Numbered from the stretch's first letter, positions 1 through 6,307 are shown. The stretch is DNA of 16,070 bases from UBA12078 sp964573565 (GCA_964573565.1 CAZNJV010000011.1:1-16070); one strand, 5' to 3'. The notes: generated by a model not told the origin, from the sequence alone. Numbers and translations: made by a program.

Positions 1-911
1 AGGTCGATATCACTCAGGGTCTTCCAAGAATCGAGGAGCTATTCGAAGCTAGAACACCAAAGGCAGAGGCAGAGATCTCTTCTTTGACAGGTAAAGTACA
101 TGTAGATATCGCAGAAGACGAATCTGCAACTATTACAATCGTAGGTGAGAAGAAATTACCAAGACTTTATGTCATCTCTAAAGCAACTAAAGTTGTTGTA
201 GAAGATGGACAAGAGGTCAAGGCGGGACAGTTAATGTTCATAGATGCTGAAGAGGTAGAGAAACAGGCTCCATATGATGGAAAAGTCTTTATTGATAGCG
301 GAATATTGAGATTTGAAGGTAAGGCAAAAGCAGAAGAAGTAGTAACTGTCCTTCCAGGAATTACACTCTTGGTTCAAGATGGTGATTCTGTAAGAGCCGG
401 TCAGCAGCTGACAGAGGGATCTGTAGATCCTAAGAAGCTTGCAGATGCAGCGGATATCCTTACAGCACAAAAGTACATCCTTGATGGAGTACAGAAGGTC
501 TTTAATGAGCAGGGTGTTTCAATTGATGACATACATATAGAGATCATCCTAAGGCAGATGGCTAGACTTGGTAAAGTTATGGATTCTGGAGATACAGATT
601 ACTTAGTAGGATCATTAGTAAATAGATTCTTAGCCGATGCAAAGAATGGCTTAGTTGCAGAGGAAGGTAAGAACAAAGCACTTGTAGTTCCAAGACTTTT
701 GGGTATCAAAACATCATCTTTGAATACTGAAAGCTTCTTGTCCGCAGTATCATTCCAAGAGCAGGTCAGAGTCTTAACAAGTAATGCAATTCTCGGTAAG
801 ACAGACTTCCTCAGAGGTATGAAGGAGAACGTAATCATTGGTAGATTAATACCTGCAGGAGACGAAGCAGAGGTGAAAGATATTAAAGATGTCCCAGAGC
901 TTAATTTTTAA
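1..911 (+). CDS. rpoC: DNA-directed RNA polymerase subunit beta', C-terminal part (5' end outside window)
   Basis: This is the last 302 codons of the beta' subunit, the catalytic-clamp subunit of RNA polymerase. The frame is open from base 3 and begins with the typical DITQGLPRIEELFEAR segment. A barrel-sandwich-like region follows, then the conserved C-terminal block: HIEIILRQM, the GDTDYLVGSLV segment, SFLSAVSFQEQVRVL and the near-universal GMKENVIIGRLIPAG just before the end. The tail after that motif is short and acidic (EAEVKDIKDVPELNF) and the stop is TAA. rpsL follows after 25 bases, but with its own -10 box, so rpsL can be transcribed separately as well as by read-through. Identity is certain from the signature blocks; only the N-terminal part is missing, because of the window edge. 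Confidence 0.98.
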   Translation, partial: VDITQGLPRIEELFEARTPKAEAEISSLTGKVHVDIAEDESATITIVGEKKLPRLYVISKATKVVVEDGQEVKAGQLMFIDAEEVEKQAPYDGKVFIDSGILRFEGKAKAEEVVTVLPGITLLVQDGDSVRAGQQLTEGSVDPKKLADAADILTAQKYILDGVQKVFNEQGVSIDDIHIEIILRQMARLGKVMDSGDTDYLVGSLVNRFLADAKNGLVAEEGKNKALVVPRLLGIKTSSLNTESFLSAVSFQEQVRVLTSNAILGKTDFLRGMKENVIIGRLIPAGDEAEVKDIKDVPELNF

Positions 912-923
912 TTGAATTTGTTA

Positions 924-929
924 TATAAT
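924..929 (+). promoter_or_regulatory. -10 box for a predicted leaderless rpsL transcript
   Basis: A perfect TATAAT ends 7 bases before the rpsL ATG, so a start point 6-7 bases downstream of the box falls on or next to the start codon. The 17-base-upstream position holds TTAATT, a poor -35. There is no Shine-Dalgarno site in the 25-base gap after rpoC. The leaderless mRNA is an inference. Confidence 0.6.
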
Positions 930-936
930 ACCGACC

Positions 937-1356
937 ATGCCAACTATTAACCAATTAATAAGAAAACCAAGAAAATCTAAAAATAAGAAGACAAAGTATA
1001 TTGCACTCGCAACAAACTTTAATCCTCTTAAAAATAGATATGCAAGAGAAAAGAATCCTTTCAAAAGAGGAGTATGTTTACAGGTTAAAACAATGACACC
1101 TAAGAAACCTAACTCAGCTTTACGTAAGGTAACTAAGGTTAGACTTTCTAACGGAATGGAAGTAACAGCTTACATCCCAGGAGAGGGTCATAACTTACAG
1201 GAGCACTCAGTAGTCTTGGTAAAAGCTGGAAGAAAGAGAGACCTCCCAGGTGTTAAATACATCGTTGTAAGAGGTAAGTATGATACAGCTGGAGTTCAAG
1301 GTAGAAAGAAAGCTAGATCTAAATACGGTGCAAAAGGAAGTAAAGATTCCGAATAG
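937..1356 (+). CDS. rpsL: 30S ribosomal protein uS12
   Basis: uS12 lies at the decoding centre of the small subunit and helps set tRNA selection accuracy. The 139-residue protein has the canonical start MPTINQLIRKPRK, the block TPKKPNSALRK (residues 55-64), EVTAYIPGEGHNLQEHSVVLV (75-95), RDLPGVKYIVVRG (101-113) and RSKYGAK near the end. It is longer than the E. coli protein (124) by an N-terminal insertion around residues 22-40; I recall a similar-length insertion in Bacillus. K56 in TPKKPN, a streptomycin-contact lysine, is kept. The other classic lysine (E. coli K88 counting Met) is arginine here, R101. The modified Asp of E. coli aligns with D102. It is followed by rpsG after 22 bases. The start fits the family N-terminus. 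Confidence 0.98.
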   Translation: MPTINQLIRKPRKSKNKKTKYIALATNFNPLKNRYAREKNPFKRGVCLQVKTMTPKKPNSALRKVTKVRLSNGMEVTAYIPGEGHNLQEHSVVLVKAGRKRDLPGVKYIVVRGKYDTAGVQGRKKARSKYGAKGSKDSE

Positions 1357-1378
1357 TTTTAATTAAGAAAAATAGATA

Positions 1379-1849
1379 ATGAGAGGAAAAAGAGCAAAAA
1401 GAAAATCACAGATCGGAGATATCAAATATGGTAATCCAATTATCTCTAGATTGATAAATAAGGTTATGCAAGATGGTAAGAAATCTTTGGCACAGGATTT
1501 AGTATATTCTGCTATTGAAGAGGGTGCGAAGAGAGCTAAGGCAGATGATGTAAATGCATTCTTTAACAAAGCTATTGATAATGTTAGACCAGCTTTAGAG
1601 ATCAAAGCTAGAAGAGTAGGTGGTGCTAACTATTCAGTCCCTATGCCTGTATCTCCAAGAAGACAGGAGACATTGGCAGTTAGATGGATTGTAGATAGTG
1701 CTAGAAAGAAATCTGGAAAATCTTTTGATACCATACTTATGGATGAGTTAGTAGCTGCATTCTCAGGTGAGGGTGATGCTATTAAGAAGAAGGTTGATAC
1801 AGAAAGAATGGCAGAAGCTAACAGAGCATTCGCACATTTTAGATGGTAA
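1379..1849 (+). CDS. rpsG: 30S ribosomal protein uS7
   Basis: uS7 nucleates assembly of the 3' major domain of 16S rRNA and lies at the E site near the mRNA exit. The 156-residue length is the usual bacterial one. Recognisable parts are the basic N-terminus MRGKRAKRK, the helix ISRLINKVMQDGKKSLAQDLVY (residues 22-43), ALEIKARRVGGANYSVPMPVSPRRQ (72-96), and the family end AEANRAFAHFRW. It sits 22 bases after rpsL in the classic str-operon order, but fusA and tuf do not follow: a terminator comes 25 bases after the TAA. The short upstream gap (AAGAAAAATAGATA) has no Shine-Dalgarno sequence, so initiation probably depends on an unstructured A-rich leader. Confidence 0.98.
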   Translation: MRGKRAKRKSQIGDIKYGNPIISRLINKVMQDGKKSLAQDLVYSAIEEGAKRAKADDVNAFFNKAIDNVRPALEIKARRVGGANYSVPMPVSPRRQETLAVRWIVDSARKKSGKSFDTILMDELVAAFSGEGDAIKKKVDTERMAEANRAFAHFRW

Positions 1850-1874
1850 TATCATCAAACTGTTTTTGAAATTG

Positions 1875-1900
1875 AAAGGGGGCGAAAGCCCTCTTTTATT
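1875..1900 (+). terminator. Intrinsic terminator after rpsG
   Basis: A 9-bp stem (AAAGGGGGC against GCCCTCTTT, one G-U pair) closes a GAAA tetraloop and runs into a T-rich tail (CTCTTTTATTTATT). It ends the rpoC-rpsL-rpsG unit and separates it from the next plus-strand gene, whose -10 box begins 13 bases later. Confidence 0.88.
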
Positions 1901-1913
1901 TATTACCTAGGTG

Positions 1914-1919
1914 TATAAT
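1914..1919 (+). promoter_or_regulatory. -10 box for a predicted leaderless transcript of the 2H-phosphoesterase gene
   Basis: TATAAT lies immediately after the rpsG terminator and ends 6 bases before the ATG at 1926. The spacing places the transcription start on the start codon. The -35 region coincides with the terminator's T-tail (CTCTTT) and does not match TTGACA. Confidence 0.6.
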
Positions 1920-1925
1920 TAAAAG

Positions 1926-2591
1926 ATGAATCAGCTGGATGAATATAATCAAATATGGAAAAGATATGGGGAATCAAGTGAGGCAATCCTAAACGATATA
2001 CCATCCTTGAGGAATAGTGATACTTCTCCAGACTATTCTTTAACATTCACTCTGATTCTACCATCTGAGATGCAACAAAAGCTTTTTGATCTTTCGGAAC
2101 AAATAAAGGCGTCTTTTCCAGAGCACCATTATTTACCAGTAAATTATTATCATATTTCCCTTAGTTATTTATCTACATATAATAAAGATGAAGACCCTAT
2201 TCTAATCCGGAAAAAGATTGAAAAATACAAAGAATTCCTGTCTGAAAAAGTTCCAACATTTTCCTCAATATCATTGAAAATAAAAGGCTTAAATCACTTC
2301 GGGAATTGTGTGTTTGCACAAGTATGGGATAAAGATGGAACTTTGTTTGCTCTCAATGAAAAAATACAAAAAGAATTTCAAATTCAAAATAAATTTCCAT
2401 TTGTACCTCATATCGCAATTATTTATTACAAAAAAGATCCTCAGAAGCTTTTCGAATTTATTGATTCAAAACTTAGAGATGTAGAAATCAGCAAAGGAAT
2501 AATATCTACAGCTTCTTTACTAAAATGGTCATTGCACAGAGAAAACGATAATCAGGCATATGAAATTCTTGGACAAAAATCACTAAAGTAG
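1926..2591 (+). CDS. 2H phosphoesterase / 2'-5' RNA ligase-like protein
   Basis: This 221-residue soluble protein has the layout of the 2H phosphoesterase superfamily (LigT, CPDase, AKAP7-like), which uses two H-x-[S/T]-x motifs to act on 2',3'-cyclic or 2'-5' phosphodiester bonds. The first motif is H76-I-S78-L in the context PVNYYHISLSYL. The second is H162-I-A164-I in FVPHIAIIYY, 86 residues later, a normal separation. The second motif has alanine where serine or threonine is expected, so the site is slightly degenerate. The first ~35 residues look like a family-specific extension. Its substrate cannot be deduced. It is monocistronic, between the rpsG terminator and a convergent glycosyltransferase 5 bases away. 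The fold call is likely; the enzymatic role is uncertain. Confidence 0.72.
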   Translation: MNQLDEYNQIWKRYGESSEAILNDIPSLRNSDTSPDYSLTFTLILPSEMQQKLFDLSEQIKASFPEHHYLPVNYYHISLSYLSTYNKDEDPILIRKKIEKYKEFLSEKVPTFSSISLKIKGLNHFGNCVFAQVWDKDGTLFALNEKIQKEFQIQNKFPFVPHIAIIYYKKDPQKLFEFIDSKLRDVEISKGIISTASLLKWSLHRENDNQAYEILGQKSLK

Positions 2592-2603
2592 CGAGCCTAC
2601 TTT
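2585..2603. terminator. Possible bidirectional terminator hairpin built from two convergent stop codons
   Basis: AAAGTAG and CTACTTT form a perfect 7-bp stem around a 5-base loop (CGAGC). The TAG of the 2H gene is the end of the left arm, and the TAG of the glycosyltransferase (CTA on this strand) is the start of the right arm. The arms supply only a three-T tail each way, so termination strength is uncertain. Confidence 0.5.
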
Positions 2604-3538
2604 GTACTCTCGATTCTTTCCCAACCCTTCTCGGGCATTCCCTTCTTTAAGATGACTCTCTCCCAATATATTTGAATCCAAGTAATCAATCTCACAGGAA
2701 ATAGCCCAATTGACCAGAGGAATTCTCTAAGGTTCTTAGGGTACTTAAATACATAGAAAGCATAGGGTAATTCAATAAAAAAACTTCTACTTTGCTTATC
2801 CTTCTTAAACACATTAAACTTCTCTAACTGCTTAAATCCACCCAATGATCTAACTTTTTGTTTTAGATAATCTCTCAGATTGGTTGGAAATTTGACATAG
2901 CACATCGCCTTTGGAGCATACGCAATCTCTAACCCTTTATTTCGAATACTGTATGAAATGTAAGCATCATCAGAAAGTACATTCTTTGGAATCTCTAAAT
3001 CCATATTTCTAATTGCCATGATATACCCACTCATAGGGAAGAAAGTCTCTTCACTAACATAGTAATCTTTCCCATCAACTTCTCGCATGGTTTTTGATCT
3101 ACGATGATCTGCAGCATCAGAAAGAAGATGCCCCCAATATCCGAATGCATTATCTCGATTATCTTGCGACACTGGTCTACCACTCACTCCTCCAACATTT
3201 TTGTCCTCGAATGGCTTAAGTATTTCTGCGACAGCATTCCTCTCAAAATAGGTATCACCATCGGTTAATATGATAATGTCGCCATTTGCCTTCTCTAGTG
3301 CCATCTTAAGTGCAGTAGGCTTGCCCTTGTACGGATCTATGATATGTTTGTACTCTTTCTTCGATAGCTTAAGCTCATTAGCGGCCTTCTTACCAGCTTT
3401 TAGTGTTAACTCATCTGGAGAAACTTGAATGATTTCAAATGGAGTAGGGATACCCGAATATTTTCTATCTGCAATACACTTGATACATTTACCAATAGTT
3501 TTAGGTTCTTTAAGCGAGGTAATAATTACACTGATCAT
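2597..3538 (-). CDS. Family 2 (GT-A) glycosyltransferase
   Basis: This 313-residue protein is an inverting GT-A fold glycosyltransferase that would transfer a sugar from a nucleotide donor. It opens with the donor-binding strand MISVIITSLKEPKTIGKCI. It has KGKPTALKMALEKANGDIIILTDGDTYF, where D93-G-D95 is the metal-binding DxD, then the acceptor-loop acidic pair in LSDDAYIS (D190-D191), and QKVRS (228-231 region) where processive family members carry QxxRW. The last ~60 residues contain hydrophobic and aromatic helices (ELPYAFYVF, WSIGLFPVRLITWIQIYW) that may bind the membrane surface. It has its own promoter just after rplY. Acceptor and product are unknown; a cell-surface or S-layer glycan role is plausible next to other envelope genes. 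Confidence 0.85.
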   Translation of the reverse strand: MISVIITSLKEPKTIGKCIKCIADRKYSGIPTPFEIIQVSPDELTLKAGKKAANELKLSKKEYKHIIDPYKGKPTALKMALEKANGDIIILTDGDTYFERNAVAEILKPFEDKNVGGVSGRPVSQDNRDNAFGYWGHLLSDAADHRRSKTMREVDGKDYYVSEETFFPMSGYIMAIRNMDLEIPKNVLSDDAYISYSIRNKGLEIAYAPKAMCYVKFPTNLRDYLKQKVRSLGGFKQLEKFNVFKKDKQSRSFFIELPYAFYVFKYPKNLREFLWSIGLFPVRLITWIQIYWERVILKKGMPEKGWERIESTK

Positions 3539-3543
3539 AGGTA

Positions 3544-3549
3544 ATTATA
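3544..3549 (-). promoter_or_regulatory. -10 box for a predicted leaderless glycosyltransferase transcript
   Basis: On the minus strand TATAAT is followed by TACCT and then the ATG at 3538, a gap of only 5 bases. There is no room for a leader or Shine-Dalgarno site. The -35 position (TTTCTC) is poor. The promoter sits in the 38-base gap after rplY. Confidence 0.6.
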
Positions 3550-3576
3550 TCTGTTTTCTTGATATTGAGAAAGGTG

Positions 3577-4221
3577 TTATTCAGCCTTTGCTTCTTCAGC
3601 TGCAGGAGCTGCGGCTTCTGTTGCAGTTGCCTCTGTACCCTCAGCAGGTGCAGCAACAACTTCTTCTTTCTGTAATTCTGTGATAGTAATGATTGTAGCT
3701 TGCTCCATCTCCTTGTTTATCAACTCCATACCTTCTGGAAGCTTGATGTCATGTACACCAATAATCTGGCCTGGGTGCTCTAATCCAGAGATATCTATAA
3801 CGATATTTGGTTTAAGCTCTGCCAATGTACATCTTACATCGATAGAAGGTAAAACCTTAACCAATGTACCAAGATTGTTCTTAACTGCTGGGGAGATACC
3901 AATGATTTCGAAAGGAATGGTGAAGACCATCTTCTTACTCTCATCAATCTCAAAGAAAGAGATATGTCTAATTACATCTGTAACAGGATTTAAATCGACA
4001 TCTTTAACCAAAACTTTTGAGGTTTTACCATCTAACTCTACTTCGAATATTGTTGTGGATGTAGCAATTTTAACAATTTGCTTTGCAATGGATGAATCCA
4101 ACTGAATGTTTGTAGAATCTCCCTTAGCATTGTACATAACTGCAGGTACAACACCCTCTGAGAGCAAGTTCTTGGTTTTCTTACCTAAAATATTTCTCTT
4201 TTGTAATGCGATTGTTTCCAT
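3577..4221 (-). CDS. rplY: 50S ribosomal protein bL25, long CTC form
   Basis: bL25 binds 5S rRNA in the large subunit; the long CTC form adds a C-terminal beta domain and is linked to general stress in Bacillus. The protein is 214 residues from the chosen ATG: N-terminal 5S-binding domain (METIALQKRN, KTKNLLSEGVVPAVMYNAKG, then DVDLNPVTDVIRHISFFEI near residues 75-95), and CTC domain (IPFEIIGISPAVKNNLGTLVKVL through LPEGMELI). The tail after about residue 185 is rich in Ala and Glu (APAEGTEATATEAAAPAAEE) and likely disordered. An in-frame TTG 13 codons upstream is rejected: that TTG is part of the -35 box and the -10 box lies inside the extension. It is a single-gene unit upstream of the glycosyltransferase. 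Confidence 0.95.
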   Translation of the reverse strand: METIALQKRNILGKKTKNLLSEGVVPAVMYNAKGDSTNIQLDSSIAKQIVKIATSTTIFEVELDGKTSKVLVKDVDLNPVTDVIRHISFFEIDESKKMVFTIPFEIIGISPAVKNNLGTLVKVLPSIDVRCTLAELKPNIVIDISGLEHPGQIIGVHDIKLPEGMELINKEMEQATIITITELQKEEVVAAPAEGTEATATEAAAPAAEEAKAE

Positions 4222-4231
4222 GATGAGTAGG

Positions 4232-4260
4232 AGTATATCAAAGAATGGTAGTTTTGACAA
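4232..4260 (-). promoter_or_regulatory. rplY promoter
   Basis: Minus-strand TTGTCA (4260-4255), a 17-base spacer, and TATACT (4237-4232) form a good housekeeping promoter. The -10 ends 10 bases before the ATG at 4221, so the leader would be only about 3-4 bases, with no Shine-Dalgarno site. It fixes the rplY start. Confidence 0.75.
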
Positions 4261-4281
4261 TAATAACTTGCGATATTATTG
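4258..4281. repeat. Inverted repeat abutting the rplY -35 box
   Basis: CAATAATA (4258-4265) and TATTATTG (4274-4281) are perfect 8-bp inverted arms around an 8-base centre. The repeat overlaps the last bases of the rplY -35 box and the stop codon of the upstream membrane protein gene. No T-run follows on either strand, so it is not a normal terminator; it could be an operator or simply AT-rich coincidence. Confidence 0.45.
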
Positions 4282-5343
4282 CACTAATATTGTGAATTTC
4301 TCTAATGCTAATTTTGTGAATTCCTCAAGATTCTGATCATACTTTCCTGACTGGAAAAGAGTTGTTAAGCAGGCATTGTTATATGCAAGATAATTCTCTT
4401 CATTGCTATATGTTGTAGTCATCTCTGCGCATGATTGGCTATCTTCCTCCGTAAGTTGCAATTTCTGAATTAGATTAAAACCAAATTCTGCAAGAATCAA
4501 ATTATCTCCTTTTATAGCAAATACCCTGATTAATCCATTGTATGAGCTATCATCTGCTGGTGCGGGTTCTTCAGTGTGTAATTGCAAAACTGCGAAAGTA
4601 TAATCTGTATTTGGATAATCAACATCTTCTATTTTTGTTAGAAAGTAGAAAGGTGAAGTAGAAAGAGCAGTTTCGAAAATTTCTGGATAACCACGGCCTT
4701 CGGCCAACCACTCTGCAGAAACATTTTTTTGTTTTATATCATCGAAAGCTTCTTTATAATTTGCATCTTGTACCTCTCCCACAAGATTATTTCTATTTAC
4801 AATATACAAGGTATCGAAAGAACTTTGTGGAGGGAAACGCTCACTAAATAGTAATTTCTCAGGATTGTAAAAATGGTTCATAGGAAAGTAGTACACAATT
4901 CCACTTACTATCGAAGGATCTTCTTCAATTTCCTCCGATATGAAAACAGCTAGATCATCGTAATCGGTTAACTTGATGTCTGTGTACTTACTGACATCTA
5001 AATCTTTACCGTATATGTACGGGTTAACCGTATCAGGATTGCCATCTGTGGTATCTTTGTTGTTATCAGTACTGTCATCTGTGGTATCTTTGTTGTTATC
5101 AGAAATGTCTTCGTTGATACTAGTACCCTTGTGCAAGGTAGTTTCAATTTCATTTCTATGAATTAACACAAATATTGTTACTCCCGCTATTAAGAGTGTG
5201 AGAGCAATCGAAAGGCTAATCAACAGTACTTTCTTTTTATAGGGTCTTGTGTTTTTTTTACTAGTTTGTGGATTTGAAGAAATGGTTAATGATTCAGAAG
5301 GGACTCCTGCAATATCTGGATTAGTATCTATCTTGCTTTCCAT
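4276..5343 (-). CDS. Single-pass membrane protein of unknown function
   Basis: I do not recognise this 355-residue protein. It has a polar, basic-ended cytoplasmic tail (residues 1-38), one clear membrane segment (KVLLISLSIALTLLIAGVTIFVLIH, about 38-62), and a large outside part. Just outside the membrane is a low-complexity acidic Asp/Asn/Thr stalk (79-105) with two copies of DNNKDTTD. A globular domain follows (about 110-355), rich in aromatic and acidic residues (YTDIKLTDYDDLAVFISEEIEED, GIVYYFPMNHFYNP). It has two cysteines, C305 and C325, that could form a disulphide outside the cell. The architecture suggests an anchored surface protein on a flexible linker. It is monocistronic with its own -10 box, and rplY starts separately downstream. 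Confidence 0.8.
   Translation of the reverse strand: MESKIDTNPDIAGVPSESLTISSNPQTSKKNTRPYKKKVLLISLSIALTLLIAGVTIFVLIHRNEIETTLHKGTSINEDISDNNKDTTDDSTDNNKDTTDGNPDTVNPYIYGKDLDVSKYTDIKLTDYDDLAVFISEEIEEDPSIVSGIVYYFPMNHFYNPEKLLFSERFPPQSSFDTLYIVNRNNLVGEVQDANYKEAFDDIKQKNVSAEWLAEGRGYPEIFETALSTSPFYFLTKIEDVDYPNTDYTFAVLQLHTEEPAPADDSSYNGLIRVFAIKGDNLILAEFGFNLIQKLQLTEEDSQSCAEMTTTYSNEENYLAYNNACLTTLFQSGKYDQNLEEFTKLALEKFTILVQ
4284..4326. repeat. Short imperfect direct repeat, 24-base period, in the 3' end of the membrane protein gene
   Basis: CTAATATTGTGAATTTCTC (4284-4302) and CTAATTTTGTGAATTCCTC (4308-4326) match at 17 of 19 positions. In protein they give EEFTKLAL followed by EKFTILVQ, an eight-residue duplication at the very C-terminus. 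Confidence 0.5.
5043..5102. repeat. Two-copy tandem repeat, 33-base period, in the stalk region
   Basis: Identical 27-base units at 5043-5069 and 5076-5102 are separated by 6 different bases. They encode the two DNNKDTTD units of the extracellular stalk. The period is a multiple of three, so copy-number changes by slippage would alter stalk length without shifting the frame. Confidence 0.85.
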
Positions 5344-5359
5344 TTTGATGGGTGACTAA

Positions 5360-5365
5360 ATTATA
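5360..5365 (-). promoter_or_regulatory. -10 box of the membrane protein gene
   Basis: Minus-strand TATAAT lies 16 bases before the ATG at 5343, predicting a leader of about 10 bases (around GTCACCCATCAAA) without a Shine-Dalgarno site. The best -35 candidate is TCAACA with a 16-base spacer, only 4 of 6 matches. Confidence 0.5.
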
Positions 5366-5413
5366 CATCCTTAGAATACACTGTTGAGATCTTGCCTGCA
5401 ACATTTTAACCCC

Positions 5414-5442
5414 TTGACTCTCCATATTTTCTACCATATACT
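5414..5442 (+). promoter_or_regulatory. hrcA-grpE-dnaK operon promoter
   Basis: TTGACT (5414-5419), a 17-base spacer and TATACT (5437-5442) make a near-consensus housekeeping promoter. The expected start point, about 5449, lies inside the CIRCE-like operator that begins at the next base after the -10. Bound HrcA would block both polymerase binding and start. Confidence 0.82.
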
Positions 5443-5469
5443 TTAGCACCTAAACTTAGTATCTGCTAA
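5443..5469 (+). promoter_or_regulatory. CIRCE-like HrcA operator before hrcA
   Basis: TTAGCACCT, 9 bases, then ATCTGCTAA: the exact 9-9-9 layout of CIRCE (consensus TTAGCACTC-N9-GAGTGCTAA). The outer six bases, TTAGCA and TGCTAA, are perfect; the inner positions differ from the consensus. It ends one base before the GTG start of hrcA, indicating autoregulation. The right half is identical to that of the groES site. Confidence 0.85.
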
Positions 5470-5470
5470 C

Positions 5471-6196
5471 GTGGATATAACAGAAAGACAAAAAGCTATA
5501 TTAATGGCAATAATTAAAGAGTTTATGGGAGACGCTGAAGAAGTAGGATCTTTGTCTCTAGTTGAAAAATATGATTTAGGTGTCAGCTCTGCAACCATTA
5601 GAAATGAAATGGTAAAACTCATGAATTTAGGCCTTTTAGAAAAAACGCATTCGTCATCCGGCAGACTACCAACAGACCAAGCATTGAGATTGTATGTTAG
5701 TGAATTATTGGGTCGAAACAGTGCGAATCCTTTGATGTGTATTGAAATTAGACAGGGAATATTCAGAGACAGATTCTCAAAAGATATAGTTATCAAATCT
5801 ATGCTACATATCCTCTCAAAAGAGACAGATTCTGTAGTTTTCTTAATATTGGATGAAGATATTAGATATTTTGGTTTAGCAAACCTATTAACCTTTGAAG
5901 AATTCCAATCCATAGAGAAAATCAGAAATATTGTGAACATTTTGGAAGATGACGTCTTCTTGAAGAATATAACCGAAAAGTATTCTGGATCTGGAGTATC
6001 ACTATTAATTGGTGGAGAATCAGGAGTTGGAACCCTTGCAGACTGTGCAATGGCATTTACAAGAATTCCATTCTGGGGCAGAGAAACAGGTTACATAGGT
6101 GTGTTAGGATCAAAGAGAATGGATTACTCCAAAGTAATCCCTGCTCTAAAAGAAGTTAAAACCACATTAGAGTCATCCATGTCTGGATGGAGATAA
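5471..6196 (+). CDS. hrcA: Heat-inducible transcription repressor HrcA, short form
   Basis: HrcA binds CIRCE operators and represses chaperone operons; in other bacteria GroEL keeps it active. The 241-residue protein has an N-terminal winged-helix DNA-binding domain (1-75) with LGVSSATIRNEMVKL (36-50) as recognition helix and the wing SSGRLPTDQALRLYV (62-76). The C-terminal GAF-like domain is also clear: GLANLLTFEEFQ (135-146), GVSLLIGGE, then GYIGVLGSKRMDYSKVIPALK (207-227). Typical HrcA has about 340 residues; the missing ~100 lie between MLHILSKETDSVVFLIL and DIRYFGLANLL, where the inserted dimerising domain normally is. The start is GTG, required by the family N-terminus (DITERQKAILMAII), with no Shine-Dalgarno site because the operator fills the leader. 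First gene of hrcA-grpE-dnaK. Confidence 0.93.
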   Translation: MDITERQKAILMAIIKEFMGDAEEVGSLSLVEKYDLGVSSATIRNEMVKLMNLGLLEKTHSSSGRLPTDQALRLYVSELLGRNSANPLMCIEIRQGIFRDRFSKDIVIKSMLHILSKETDSVVFLILDEDIRYFGLANLLTFEEFQSIEKIRNIVNILEDDVFLKNITEKYSGSGVSLLIGGESGVGTLADCAMAFTRIPFWGRETGYIGVLGSKRMDYSKVIPALKEVKTTLESSMSGWR

Positions 6197-6207
6197 TCTT
6201 GAACTAT

Positions 6208-6307
6208 NNNNNNNNNNNNNNNNNNNNNNNNNNNNNNNNNNNNNNNNNNNNNNNNNNNNNNNNNNNNNNNNNNNNNNNNNNNNNNNNNNNNNNNNNNNNN
6301 NNNNNNN
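6208..6307. other. Assembly gap (100 N)
   Basis: Exactly 100 Ns, a common placeholder for a gap of unknown size. It removes the start of grpE and any hrcA-grpE intergenic signals. Only 11 known bases (TCTTGAACTAT) lie between the hrcA stop and the gap. Confidence 0.98.

Noticed and set aside
3680..4105. 141-codon open frame on the plus strand opposite rplY
   Set aside because: Shadow of rplY. The translation has no family signature, and the minus-strand frame is a clear bL25.
4222..4260. 13-residue N-terminal extension of bL25 from an upstream TTG
   Set aside because: The TTG is part of the -35 box and the -10 box lies within the extension; the family N-terminus begins at the ATG at 4221.
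4283..4312. TGCTAA near 4306 as a third CIRCE half-site
   Set aside because: It is inside coding sequence, and no TTAGCA lies at the required distance upstream.
5443..5940. 165-codon minus-strand frame opposite hrcA
   Set aside because: Lies opposite conserved HrcA blocks and across the hrcA operator; no start signals or recognisable domain.
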